A stretch of DNA of 64,000 nt, taken from NCBI GenBank assembly GCA_046705285.1, contig JBJKQK010000073.1, positions 1 to 64,000 on the forward strand, written 5' to 3'. This stretch comes from SCRD01 sp046705285. GTDB taxonomy: Bacteria; Acidobacteriota; Terriglobia; UBA7540. This document shows, piece after piece, positions 29,987 through 37,685 of this stretch. Within the stretch, counting starts at the first letter, position 1; every line of letters starts with the position of its first letter. The notes under the pieces are model-generated. The model was not told the DNA's origin. It worked only from the letters and a program-made list of their open reading frames with translations, and made no database searches. Position numbers and translations under genes: made by a program.

Positions 29987-30919
29987 CTAGACATAAGCAG
30001 TGGAGTACTTCTGGCAGAGCGACTTAATCTTGTCCACCAGCGTGGGGACACCTATCAAGGGAGGTTCTTTTCCTTCATACTCGGCTGACATAAAGCCTTT
30101 GTAGCCGCCATCCCTGAACATTTTCCAGACGCGATCCATGTCAATCGGTGTGCCATCATCAAAGTGGTCGCGAATATGGGTGTGGGTGGCATAAGGAATA
30201 CAGGCTTTGATTTGGGCGTAGGCATCCTCGGTGGCAGTAGGAATGAAGTGGGTGATGTCGAGATTGATCCCTGCGTACGGAGAATCCACCCGGCGCATGA
30301 TATCCAGGCAAACGTCAGCCCGCTGCGTGACGCCGCCGTGATCCTCAATGCCGAGCATGATCCCCTTTTTACCCGCATATTCGCAGGCAGGCTTCATGGT
30401 TTCGACCACCCAATCAGTCGCTTGTTTCACATTTGCACCGGGAGGTAGCTCGCCTGCAAAAACGCGTAGGTGTGACGCGCCCAGGCGGTCTGTAACATCC
30501 ACCCACTTCTTGATATCGGCCAGAACCTGGAGCCGCTTTGCTGCATTGGGCTGAACCATGCTTGATCCGCAAGCCGCGCCGGAGAACGGCACACCACTCT
30601 TAAAAGCGAGATGCCGAAGGTCGTCCAGATAGGCGGGGTCGGTAGACTTGAACCAATAGACCGTCATATCCGCCCCCACCGAGCCCATCTTGACGACCTC
30701 GCGGATAAAACCCTGCATGGTCATCCGGTCACTCTTCAGGTCTTCCAGGAAGGAGTATGCACAGCAGCCGGGGAACATTCTGGCCATGGACTTTGCATCC
30801 TCATGGCTGGCACTTCTCTGGGCTGCCCCAGCCTGGAACGGCACACCCATCCCAGCCCCGGCGTATGCCGCTGCTCCAGGGGACTGCAAGAAACCTCTCC
30901 TTGTGAATTTCCCATCCAT
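29987..30919 (-). CDS. Sugar phosphate isomerase/epimerase-like TIM barrel protein, Tat-exported
   Basis: A 310-residue protein. The N-terminus Phe-Thr-Arg-Arg-Gly-Phe-Leu-Gln-Ser is a Tat motif, followed by an Ala/Gly-rich signal to about 33. The rest matches the xylose-isomerase-like AP-endonuclease-2 fold. Glu in Gly-Ile-Glu-Asp-His-Gly-Gly, Asp-Ile-Thr-His-Phe, His-Thr-His-Ile-Arg-Asp-His and the late Ser-Ala-Glu-Tyr-Glu-Gly-Lys-Glu supply metal-binding residues. Such exported isomerase/epimerase proteins are typical of sugar-degrading Acidobacteriota and Planctomycetota and often pair with DUF1080 proteins. A decayed DUF1080 fragment lies 14 nt upstream. The ATG at 30919 follows TGGAGGTCGAA. 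Confidence 0.85.
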   Translation of the reverse strand: MDGKFTRRGFLQSPGAAAYAGAGMGVPFQAGAAQRSASHEDAKSMARMFPGCCAYSFLEDLKSDRMTMQGFIREVVKMGSVGADMTVYWFKSTDPAYLDDLRHLAFKSGVPFSGAACGSSMVQPNAAKRLQVLADIKKWVDVTDRLGASHLRVFAGELPPGANVKQATDWVVETMKPACEYAGKKGIMLGIEDHGGVTQRADVCLDIMRRVDSPYAGINLDITHFIPTATEDAYAQIKACIPYATHTHIRDHFDDGTPIDMDRVWKMFRDGGYKGFMSAEYEGKEPPLIGVPTLVDKIKSLCQKYSTAYV

Positions 30920-30932
30920 TTCGACCTCCAGA

Positions 30933-31103
30933 TTAACGCAGTGTAAGCGCGGCTACACCCTTATCTCGCATCTTGTAGACGACGTGGACGTTACAATAGC
31001 CGAACTTCCTGCCTGTATACCACAAGAGCCCTGTTTCGTCATACGATTCCATCATGCCGTCGACAAGCTTGAAACCCGCCGGTTCCAACGTGTTCCCACC
31101 CAT
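30933..31103 (-). pseudogene. Truncated DUF1080 (3-keto-disaccharide hydrolase-like) fragment
   Basis: About 56 codons read Gly-Phe-Lys-Leu-Val-Asp-Gly-Met-Met-Glu-Ser, then Thr-Gly-Leu-Leu-Trp-Tyr-Thr-Gly-Arg-Lys-Phe-Gly and Val-Val-Tyr-Lys-Met. This is the central signature of DUF1080 proteins, normally about 200 residues or more. The usual Asn-Ser-Gly-Val-Phe-Ile-Arg continuation is missing: the frame diverges after Met-Arg-Asp-Lys and stops. An apparent deletion joins it to the leader of the isomerase gene. It still has an ATG with GGAAAGAAG upstream, so a short product could be made. Confidence 0.6.
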
Positions 31104-31398
31104 CTGTCTTCTTTCCGGTGAAAAGCTGTTTCCAACCCCTTTCCCGGGTCTTACCAGGCAACATGGTAAGTTCAAGAACGGCGTAACACAATGGTAAGCC
31201 CTTCTCCATAAGGCAGTTGATTCTGACAGACAGTGGTCTAGCTCATGATCAGGCGATGGGATTCGCTGCGAGAACCGGTGCAGGCTCCCTTCGGTTCTCC
31301 CGCGTAAATCAGGCTCAGCCAGAATGGAATTTCTTTGCGCGTGCGATCGGGTAGTGTAGCATATTTAGCGTTCCAGACAAGCTGATGAGGAGGGAAGC
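31104..31398. other. Intergenic spacer, nothing recognised
   Basis: About 295 nt between the divergent DUF1080 fragment and the next plus-strand gene. The right part has a TTGCGC ... TAGCAT pair (16-nt spacing), a weak promoter candidate for the gene at 31399. No other feature is seen. Confidence 0.35.
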
Positions 31399-31923
31399 AT
31401 GAAATCCTACCTGGTTGTTACTGTATGTGTGTTTCTGAGTCTGATGGCTGCAAAGCCAGCCAGCGCTCAAGGTGTCTTCAAAGTTGAAAAAGGAGAAGCC
31501 CTTAATAAGATCGTCCCAAAAGACTTTGTGCTCGAAGAGAATGCAATTCCAACTCAAAAGCGTAATTCGGTGCTTGTTATTACGCCCTCCGGCGCACGAG
31601 TCGTTGCAGGTCTGCTTGACACAAGCGGTTACAGTTCGCAGGTTCAGGAGAAATATCTTGGGATGCTGATAACCGAGGGAAGCCTTGAGGTGTGCGGCCA
31701 TCACCTTGCTGTCGGCAGTTACGGATTCGGGCTTGCAAAGACGCCAGGCGACCCGGAAGCACATGCCGCAAAATTCATCCTGTATAACCAGGCTGGACAG
31801 AAGCTGTCAGAATGTACGGCAAGCTGGGACGCAGAAATCAAGAGTCCGAGGCCGCTTGAAGTGGTAGTCAAGGGCAGGACAGCTCGCCTGTACATGGGCC
31901 GGAACTGGGTTGAACTAAGGTAA
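31399..31923 (+). CDS. Hypothetical secreted protein
   Basis: A 174-residue protein with an ATG behind GATGAGGAGGGAAG, a near-ideal site. The signal peptide is 1-23, ending Ala-Ser-Ala. The mature part is a small, probably beta-rich domain with Gly-Ala-Arg-Val-Val-Ala-Gly-Leu-Leu, Leu-Glu-Val-Cys-Gly-His-His-Leu-Ala-Val-Gly-Ser-Tyr-Gly-Phe-Gly and a terminal Leu-Tyr-Met-Gly-Arg. This resembles short acidobacterial periplasmic proteins without assigned function. Two Cys residues could form a disulfide. No family was recognised with confidence. Confidence 0.7.
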   Translation: MKSYLVVTVCVFLSLMAAKPASAQGVFKVEKGEALNKIVPKDFVLEENAIPTQKRNSVLVITPSGARVVAGLLDTSGYSSQVQEKYLGMLITEGSLEVCGHHLAVGSYGFGLAKTPGDPEAHAAKFILYNQAGQKLSECTASWDAEIKSPRPLEVVVKGRTARLYMGRNWVELR

Positions 31924-32025
31924 ACAACAGAGACTGATTTTGAACGAGCCAACCCATTGGGGCTGGCGCCTGGATGACAGGGGGGAATGGGCCCGGTGGG
32001 GGCGCGTGGCGAGCTGTGGCTCGTG

Positions 32026-32031
32026 TATAAT
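32026..32031 (+). promoter_or_regulatory. -10 element upstream of the 32214 gene
   Basis: Perfect TATAAT at 32026-32031 in a 290-nt spacer. It implies a leader of about 175 nt. The -35 is weak. Confidence 0.4.
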
Positions 32032-32213
32032 TAGTACAGGCAACTGAATCGCGACGCGCGGACTAAGGCACACCAGCAATTGGGGATTAACAGGGATTTG
32101 GGGGCGAGGCGGGCACGATTTAATGAATCATTCGAGCAACTTTTTATCTCTGATTGTCCTCTATTTAAATAACCGTAGGAGACGAGGGAGTCAGTCCAGG
32201 AACGGCACAAGGC

Positions 32214-33542
32214 ATGGATAGCGAGATGGCCCATCGGTCGAAAGCCTTTTTCAAACCAATAGTCGCTCTATTGGTTTTGTTCGGCTTCTTTGCGTTGCCA
32301 TTATGGGGCGCACAGCCTCTGAGCAAAGACGACATCACTCTTCTTTTGATTGGTGGCGCTTCGCAGCAAAAGATGATCACCCTGGTGGAGCAGAGGGGTG
32401 TCGACTTCCAGTTGACGCCGGACCTCATCCAGGAATTCCATAAGGATGGCGCTTCTCAGGCGCTGATTAATGCAATTATCAAGAGCAATCGCGTGAGCGC
32501 GGCGAAGGCTTCCAGTCAGGCAGCGGCGACCCCAACGGGCGAATCAAACTCGGGGTCGACGTTAGGGCCTCAGTTGCCCGGCTTCGGGCCGCAAGTGTCG
32601 AACATTTCCAATCCTCCTCCAGCAAGCAGCCAGGCCGCCAATTCGGGGTCTTCGACTGTAGAGAAAAAGGTCAATCAAGTGATGGCAGGCCTTGCCAACG
32701 GACCTTCTCAAGCCGCCCAGGGTGAGCAGCCGCCTCCCTTAACTTCCGGATCGAAGAAGGCAAAGAAACCAGCCAATCCCATTTTGAGCAACCCGAGTCC
32801 GGCGGAAATTCAGAAGATCATCAAAGCCTTTGCAGCCAAGGAGACGATGTTCAGAGAGGCTCGGGACAACTACACTTATCGCCAGATCAACAAGGTTGAA
32901 ACGCTGAACAGCGATGGCCAGGTTGATGGTATGTGGCAGCAGAATTGGGACATCCTGTTTGACAATAACGGCAAGCGGATCGAAAAAGTCACCTATGCAC
33001 CTCCCGGGGATCTCAAGGGAGTCTTGATGACCGAGCAGGACCTGGTGGCGATGCGCAATACCCAACCGTTCGTGCTTACTACTCAAGACCTTCCTGATTA
33101 CGATATCAAATATCTCGGTCATGTTAGGCTGGATTACCTTACCACCTACGTCTTTTCAGTCAGGCCAATAAAAATCAAGAAGCATCACGAATACTTTCAG
33201 GGAGTCGTCTGGGTGGATGATCACGACCTGCAGATTGTCAAGACCGAGGGCCGCCAGGTTCCTGAAATCAGGAACAGGCACGGCGAAAACCTTTTCCCGC
33301 GGTTTACAACCTGGCGGCAGCAGATCGACGGGAAGTTCTGGTTTCCCACCTTCACGCTGGCGGATGACACGCTGTATTTTCCGCAGGGTCCTGTCCACAT
33401 CAAAGAGATCATTCGTTACACGGATTACAAGCAGTTCCGCTCAACCTCGGTGATCAAGGCTGTACAGGCGATTAATCCCAACAGCCCGAATCAGCCTCCG
33501 AGCGGGTCCTCATCTTCGTCCAAATCGTCTCCCAAGCACTGA
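32214..33542 (+). CDS. Hypothetical secreted protein with N-terminal helical repeat and C-terminal lipoprotein-sorting-like domain
   Basis: A 442-residue protein. A signal peptide to about 34 (ending Trp-Gly-Ala-Gln) is followed by a short helical domain (Ser-Lys-Asp-Asp-Ile-Thr-Leu-Leu-Leu ... Leu-Thr-Pro-Asp-Leu-Ile). A Ser/Pro/Gln-rich linker runs about 95-190. A beta-rich domain spans about 195-415 (Thr-Tyr-Arg-Gln-Ile-Asn-Lys-Val ... Tyr-Val-Phe-Ser-Val-Arg-Pro ... Phe-Gln-Gly-Val-Val-Trp-Val-Asp) and is reminiscent of LolA/LolB-like or DUF-type outer-membrane sorting folds. It ends in a Ser-rich tail. It is a recurring acidobacterial type whose function is unknown. The ATG at 32214 is used; 32226 is possible. 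Confidence 0.7.
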   Translation: MDSEMAHRSKAFFKPIVALLVLFGFFALPLWGAQPLSKDDITLLLIGGASQQKMITLVEQRGVDFQLTPDLIQEFHKDGASQALINAIIKSNRVSAAKASSQAAATPTGESNSGSTLGPQLPGFGPQVSNISNPPPASSQAANSGSSTVEKKVNQVMAGLANGPSQAAQGEQPPPLTSGSKKAKKPANPILSNPSPAEIQKIIKAFAAKETMFREARDNYTYRQINKVETLNSDGQVDGMWQQNWDILFDNNGKRIEKVTYAPPGDLKGVLMTEQDLVAMRNTQPFVLTTQDLPDYDIKYLGHVRLDYLTTYVFSVRPIKIKKHHEYFQGVVWVDDHDLQIVKTEGRQVPEIRNRHGENLFPRFTTWRQQIDGKFWFPTFTLADDTLYFPQGPVHIKEIIRYTDYKQFRSTSVIKAVQAINPNSPNQPPSGSSSSSKSSPKH

Positions 33543-33571
33543 GTTCGTCCACCTGGATGGACCTGGCTGCT

Positions 33572-33579
33572 GGTAGAAT
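33572..33579 (+). promoter_or_regulatory. Extended -10 promoter suggesting a leaderless trmJ mRNA
   Basis: TG-G-TAGAAT with TAGAAT at 33574-33579. Only 7 nt lie between it and the ATG at 33587, so transcription would begin at or next to the start codon. Confidence 0.45.
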
Positions 33580-33586
33580 CTTCTGC

Positions 33587-34324
33587 ATGAAAATACCAGG
33601 TGTGAGCTGGCGAATCGTGCTGGTGCGCCCGCGCAATCCCCTCAACATTGGCGCCGCAGCCCGTGCAATGGCCAACTTCGGCTTCGACGACTTGGTGGTG
33701 GTGTCCCCATTTGATCCTGTTTGGCGGGAAGCGCGTTCCGCCGTCGGCGCTGGGAATGTGCTGAAGTCTGCGCGTGCCGTGGACCACCTTTCGGAGGCGA
33801 TTGGAGATTGCACCGTCGTGGCCGGCACAACTACCGGTTCCAGAAGGAACCTGGATCGAGATCCGATTCCACTCACCGAATTCACATCAACGCTATCAAA
33901 ACTCCAAGCCGGCACAAAAGGGGCGATGCTTTTCGGCTCTGAGAAGACCGGCTTGCTGAATGATCATCTGAGCTATTGTCATATGCTTGTGCGAGTCCCC
34001 ACAACGGCGGACTGCCCCTCGATGAACCTCGGACAGGCGGTGGCCGTTTGTTGTTATGAACTGGCCCGTGCCGGCGGTTTTCCCCGCGCTGCGGCCACGG
34101 GGCACGTGCACTCTTCCCTGCCGGCCAATTCGCAGTCGCTTAACCACCTGCTTGACCGGGCTGCCAATGTTCTGGATTGCGCCAGCTATTTCAAGCCAAA
34201 GGGAAGGCACGCGCAACTTCTAAAGTTGCGCCGACTGCTGCTCGACCTTGGCCTGAGCAACCACGACGTTCGCGTACTGGGAGGTGTTCTGGCGCAGATC
34301 GAGTGGAAAATGAAGCTTCAGTAG
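33587..34324 (+). CDS. TrmJ/TrmH-family SPOUT RNA methyltransferase
   Basis: A 245-residue SPOUT methyltransferase. It begins Val-Ser-Trp-Arg-Ile-Val-Leu-Val-Arg-Pro-Arg-Asn-Pro-Leu-Asn-Ile-Gly-Ala-Ala-Ala-Arg-Ala, the TrmJ motif 1. It has Leu-Phe-Gly-Ser-Glu-Lys-Thr-Gly-Leu (motif 2) and Ser-Met-Asn-Leu-Gly-Gln-Ala-Val-Ala (motif 3) forming the SAM-binding knot. TrmJ 2'-O-methylates tRNA position 32, but other family members act on rRNA, so the target is not fixed. The ATG at 33587 has no ribosome site and lies 8 nt from a -10 box, suggesting a leaderless message. The C-terminal about 70 residues are a helical extension. Confidence 0.88.
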   Translation: MKIPGVSWRIVLVRPRNPLNIGAAARAMANFGFDDLVVVSPFDPVWREARSAVGAGNVLKSARAVDHLSEAIGDCTVVAGTTTGSRRNLDRDPIPLTEFTSTLSKLQAGTKGAMLFGSEKTGLLNDHLSYCHMLVRVPTTADCPSMNLGQAVAVCCYELARAGGFPRAAATGHVHSSLPANSQSLNHLLDRAANVLDCASYFKPKGRHAQLLKLRRLLLDLGLSNHDVRVLGGVLAQIEWKMKLQ

Positions 34325-34363
34325 GCAGAGGGACAAAAGGGCAGACCCCAGCATGCCGGCAGC

Positions 34364-35395
34364 CTAGTTTTCCCGGATGGTTGGCTGTAGTTCGATGACG
34401 GGAGCCAGCGGCTGCTCAAAAGCGGGCTCCGTCTGAGGATCGCGCCAGTTGTCCAACAGGGCAACGTGTTGGACGCACTGAATGGTGCAGAGCGGCGCGC
34501 AGGATTTAAGCGTGTAATATTCGTGATCGAGGTGCTGCACCGTGTACTTCTCCAATGGGATGGCCGGATAGCCGCGTTGCTGCGAGCAGTAATGGACCAA
34601 GCCATCCTCGCAGACATAGAGGTAGCGACTGCCGGCCCGGCATCGCCAATCGCGGGGAATCCCTTGGGCTATGTACTTCTGATATCGGTTAAATCTTGAA
34701 TACGAACGCTTGCCCCAGCTCATGATGGTAGCGAAAATCGCCTGTTGTTTCGCATTGAGCGGGCGGAGTTGTCCCTCATGGTCGTGCAGGACACCGACGG
34801 TGGAAGTGAAACCAAGTTCAAGAGCTCGCCGTGCAACATTGAGCGCGTCTTCAGGGTCACGCACGGCACTGCCCAGAACGGAATTGATATTGACCTGAAA
34901 AATGGCATGCTTTGCCAGAAGCTGCAACTTTTGGTCCAGCACCTTCAGGCTCTTCTTTGATACATCGTCCGGCTTGACGTTATCGATGCTGATTTGAAGA
35001 TGCTCAAGCCCGGAGTTGTTTAGCGATTCGATGCGGGCGCGCGTGAGGAGATATCCGTTCGTGATCATGCCTGCGATCATTCCGCGACGCCGAATATGCC
35101 GAATGATTTCCTCAAGCTGCGGATGGAGGAGAGGTTCACCCCCACTGATGGTGATGATGCTTGTTCCCAGCTCAGCCAGCCGGTCGAGACGGCGAAACAC
35201 TGTTTCAAGAGGCAGCGGCTTGGAGAAGTTGTCATACTCGTTGCAATAAGAACACGAGAGGTTGCAACGGCGGATGGGAATAATGTGCGCAAGAACAGGA
35301 TGGTGTGTAGAAATCAAGGCCCCGGAGATCATGCGCAGTTCACGCAATCGCGTACGAATAAACCGTGCTTTCCGCCTCAGTACTATTCTGTTCAT
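34364..35395 (-). CDS. Radical SAM protein with cysteine-rich C-terminus
   Basis: A 343-residue enzyme. Cys44-Asn-Leu-Ser-Cys48-Ser-Tyr-Cys51 binds the SAM 4Fe-4S cluster. Gly-Gly-Glu-Pro-Leu-Leu and Thr-Asn-Gly-Tyr follow as in MoaA/PqqE-type proteins. The C-terminal part has a Cys series (Cys-Arg-Ala ... Val-Cys ... Tyr-Cys-Ser ... Cys-Ala-Pro-Leu-Cys-Thr-Ile-Gln-Cys) like a SPASM/Twitch auxiliary-cluster region. It may modify a peptide, lipid or cofactor; the substrate is unknown. The ATG at 35395 lies about 110 nt downstream of a strong promoter. The Lol-like operon ends 266 nt upstream in the same direction. Confidence 0.85.
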   Translation of the reverse strand: MNRIVLRRKARFIRTRLRELRMISGALISTHHPVLAHIIPIRRCNLSCSYCNEYDNFSKPLPLETVFRRLDRLAELGTSIITISGGEPLLHPQLEEIIRHIRRRGMIAGMITNGYLLTRARIESLNNSGLEHLQISIDNVKPDDVSKKSLKVLDQKLQLLAKHAIFQVNINSVLGSAVRDPEDALNVARRALELGFTSTVGVLHDHEGQLRPLNAKQQAIFATIMSWGKRSYSRFNRYQKYIAQGIPRDWRCRAGSRYLYVCEDGLVHYCSQQRGYPAIPLEKYTVQHLDHEYYTLKSCAPLCTIQCVQHVALLDNWRDPQTEPAFEQPLAPVIELQPTIREN

Positions 35396-35514
35396 GACAG
35401 TTGAATGTCAGCACACTTGCAAACAATACGCCGCCCGGCCCCCGAACCCCCAGCTTATGCCAAATAAGCCTTATGGGAACTCCGGCCACCAAACAACCCA
35501 TTATCCCCTTTTGT

Positions 35515-35543
35515 ACTATATATATACGATAGGAGAGTGCCAA
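35515..35543 (-). promoter_or_regulatory. Strong sigma-70-type promoter of the radical SAM gene
   Basis: On the minus strand, TTGGCA (35538-35543) and TATAGT (35515-35520) with a 17-nt spacer. Each box is one base from consensus. Transcription should start near 35508, giving a leader of about 113 nt. The rest of 35396-35661 holds no gene. Confidence 0.65.
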
Positions 35544-35661
35544 TCTGCAACGAATTCACCCTAAAATGTTGAAAACGCCAGTCGAAACGTCATTTTTGGC
35601 TTTGAATTGGCCGGGTCGGTTGTCCCGGCACGCGAGACATTGTCGAACTCGAAGCCAAATC

Positions 35662-36375
35662 CTATGGCATCCTGACGCGTTTCGCGCCCTTGGCGGCAGG
35701 GATCGCGAAAGTGGATGATGGTAGTCTGCGATTGACCACGACGGAAGTGTACCGAGCTATCGAATAATCCCCGCCCGCCTCAAAGAACTTCTGTTGGATG
35801 GGTAGCCAGGATTCTTCGCTGATCCAGAGCTGAATTTTCGAAAGCTGGGCGGCAAGACTCGCTTTGCGTGGAGTCAGTTCCAGTACTGCGGTTGTGTCGC
35901 CACCCAGTTGCTCCTCCCTCAAGTACTTCACGTCATAGACCTTCTGCATCTCCCTGGAGTCGGTTCCGAATCCAAGCAAAAAGAGTTGCTGAATGAGGGA
36001 AGAATGCTTTCTCAGATCGTACTCCTGAATCTGGTTGATCCTCGGCTCGTAGATTTCAGCTTTATCATCCTTGAACAGGATGATTTTCGGAGCCGGCTTT
36101 TCAAAATTGATCAGGACGTCAGGAGACTTGGAATTTCGGAAGTACATTTTCCCGGAATCCGTCGAAAAGTTATTCACCAGGACGGTCACTTTGGTGTATG
36201 CAAGATCTGCCGACAGCGTTCTTAGCTGCTTCGATCTCTCATTCATGTGAAAAAGAACCTGAGAGAGATCCATGGATTTCTTTGAGCCCCTTGCGAACCC
36301 AGGTGCAGCCGTCCCCAATAGAAGAACGGCCACAAATAGATCAACTCCTATCGACCTTAAGCAGTGTCTCATCAT
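35662..36375 (-). CDS. LolA-like outer-membrane lipoprotein carrier domain protein
   Basis: A 237-residue secreted protein. The signal peptide is about 1-29 (ending Gly-Phe-Ala-Arg). The mature part matches the LolA/LolB-like fold: a start helix (Leu-Ser-Gln-Val-Leu-Phe-His-Met-Asn), Gly-Lys-Met-Tyr-Phe-Arg, Pro-Asp-Val-Leu-Ile-Asn-Phe-Glu-Lys-Pro-Ala-Pro-Lys-Ile-Ile-Leu-Phe, Thr-Thr-Ala-Val-Leu-Glu-Leu-Thr-Pro, and Ile-Gln-Leu-Trp-Ile. LolA carries lipoproteins across the periplasm from LolCDE to LolB. It is the last gene of an operon encoding a matching ATPase, permease and lipoprotein. The cargo could also be another lipid-linked molecule. Confidence 0.8.
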   Translation of the reverse strand: MMRHCLRSIGVDLFVAVLLLGTAAPGFARGSKKSMDLSQVLFHMNERSKQLRTLSADLAYTKVTVLVNNFSTDSGKMYFRNSKSPDVLINFEKPAPKIILFKDDKAEIYEPRINQIQEYDLRKHSSLIQQLFLLGFGTDSREMQKVYDVKYLREEQLGGDTTAVLELTPRKASLAAQLSKIQLWISEESWLPIQQKFFEAGGDYSIARYTSVVVNRRLPSSTFAIPAAKGAKRVRMP

Positions 36376-36427
36376 GCAAATCTGTCTCTGGGATTACGAT
36401 TCCTCTCCGCAGGCAAGGGATACTTTG

Positions 36428-36889
36428 TCAGCGTTTGACCTCCACCGTGTAGCCGAGGACCACGTCCTCTTTCCCCAGAATCGGTCTGACGGAATCTATG
36501 ACGAAAGGCGGCTTGACCCGTTGAAGGAGCAGTTGGTGAAGAGCTTTTTGAGGTGGGGTCCCAACCAGTGAATCCACGAGCCGCGCATCAACCTGGTACA
36601 CCCACATGCTATTCGTATGACTGACTTCGACAATACCCTGAACGTGCCGCAGGTCACTCAACTGGAGCCGAGGACGGTCATGGAACCAACTGGCCGGGGT
36701 GAGGAAGATGAAAGCCAGAATCAATAGAACGATAATGTCGTACTGCCAGCTTCCCCGTTCATAGGACCAGAAGATCGCCCGCCTTAAGACAAGCTTGATC
36801 ATGTTCCAAGGCCCGGAACCTCGTTGGCCAGCTTGCCGGTCCCTGGGGCGAGGAATGGTTGGTCCGCGAAAATCGCTGCTTGACGCCAT
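36428..36889 (-). CDS. Hypothetical single-pass membrane protein of the Lol-like operon
   Basis: A 153-residue protein with no recognised family. A basic cytoplasmic N-terminus (1-45, ending Tyr-Glu-Arg-Gly-Ser-Trp) leads to one hydrophobic helix (about 50-66, Ile-Ile-Val-Leu-Leu-Ile-Leu-Ala-Phe-Ile-Phe-Leu). The periplasmic domain (about 70-153) has Arg-Leu-Gln-Leu-Ser-Asp-Leu, a Val-Asp-Ala-Arg motif and a beta-rich end, Val-Val-Leu-Gly-Tyr-Thr-Val-Glu-Val-Lys. It sits between the ATPase gene (43 nt) and the LolA-like gene (52 nt), so it probably works with that transporter, perhaps as an adaptor. Confidence 0.65.
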   Translation of the reverse strand: MASSSDFRGPTIPRPRDRQAGQRGSGPWNMIKLVLRRAIFWSYERGSWQYDIIVLLILAFIFLTPASWFHDRPRLQLSDLRHVQGIVEVSHTNSMWVYQVDARLVDSLVGTPPQKALHQLLLQRVKPPFVIDSVRPILGKEDVVLGYTVEVKR

Positions 36890-36932
36890 ACAAATGCAAA
36901 GCGAGATAGATTAACGGCAAAGGCGACACGAA

Positions 36933-37604
36933 TCAATCAGGAATAATCCGCCCGTCTCGCATTCGAATAATCCGATCGGCGACGGAAGCCGCTTCGGGAT
37001 TGTGGGTGATCATCAGGATTGTTTGACGGAAGTCCCTGTTCAGTACTCGCATCATGTTCAGCACAACCTGGGAATTTTCTGTGTCCAGGTTGCCGGTTGG
37101 CTCGTCAGCCAGCAGAAGCTTCGGCTCACAGATTACTGCCCGCGCAATGGCCACGCGCTGCTGCTCACCTCCGGAAAGCGCATAAGGTTTGCGATCCAGT
37201 TTGTCCTGGATGCCCAGCATTTGTGCCACCGCCTCAAATCGGTGAGGATTAAATCCGTCGCCTTGAATGTGCTGAGCGATGGCGATGTTGTGCCTCGCTG
37301 TCAGTGTCGGCAAGAGATTATATCTCTGAAACACAAAACCGATTTTGTGGCGGCGGAACTTCGTCCGCTCTGCATCATTCATGTGTGTGAAATCGTTCCC
37401 GTCCACAAGCACGAGCCCACTGGTAGGCCTGGTCAACCCTCCAAGAACATGCAGCAGTGTTGATTTGCCACAGCCGGAGGGTCCCACAACTGCGACAAAT
37501 TCTGCTTCCTGGACCACGAAGTCTACACCGCGCAAGGCCGGAACATCCACCTTTCCGACTCGATAGGTCTTTTTCAGGTTTTCAGTTGAGATAATGGGTT
37601 GCAT
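36933..37604 (-). CDS. LolD/MacB-like ABC transporter ATP-binding protein
   Basis: A 223-residue cytoplasmic ATPase. It shows Walker A Gly-Pro-Ser-Gly-Cys-Gly-Lys-Ser-Thr (41-49), the Q-loop in Val-Phe-Gln-Arg-Tyr-Asn-Leu-Leu-Pro-Thr-Leu, signature Leu-Ser-Gly-Gly-Glu-Gln-Gln-Arg, Walker B Leu-Leu-Leu-Ala-Asp-Glu-Pro-Thr-Gly-Asn-Leu-Asp, and the switch His in Met-Ile-Thr-His-Asn. The Asn-Leu-Leu-Pro-Thr-Leu-Thr Q-loop neighbourhood is typical of the MacB/LolD/FtsE group that powers FtsX-like permeases. Start ATG 37604 (Met-Gln-Pro-Ile-Ile) is chosen; ATG 37667 would add 21 residues. It lies directly after the permease gene. Confidence 0.88.
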   Translation of the reverse strand: MQPIISTENLKKTYRVGKVDVPALRGVDFVVQEAEFVAVVGPSGCGKSTLLHVLGGLTRPTSGLVLVDGNDFTHMNDAERTKFRRHKIGFVFQRYNLLPTLTARHNIAIAQHIQGDGFNPHRFEAVAQMLGIQDKLDRKPYALSGGEQQRVAIARAVICEPKLLLADEPTGNLDTENSQVVLNMMRVLNRDFRQTILMITHNPEAASVADRIIRMRDGRIIPD

Positions 37605-37685
37605 ACAGCCAATTCGGTCCACTCGTCTTGTTTCTTCGCCAATTGTTGCCGGAAAGGTTGAGCCCATAAGATTCCAGAATTCCCC

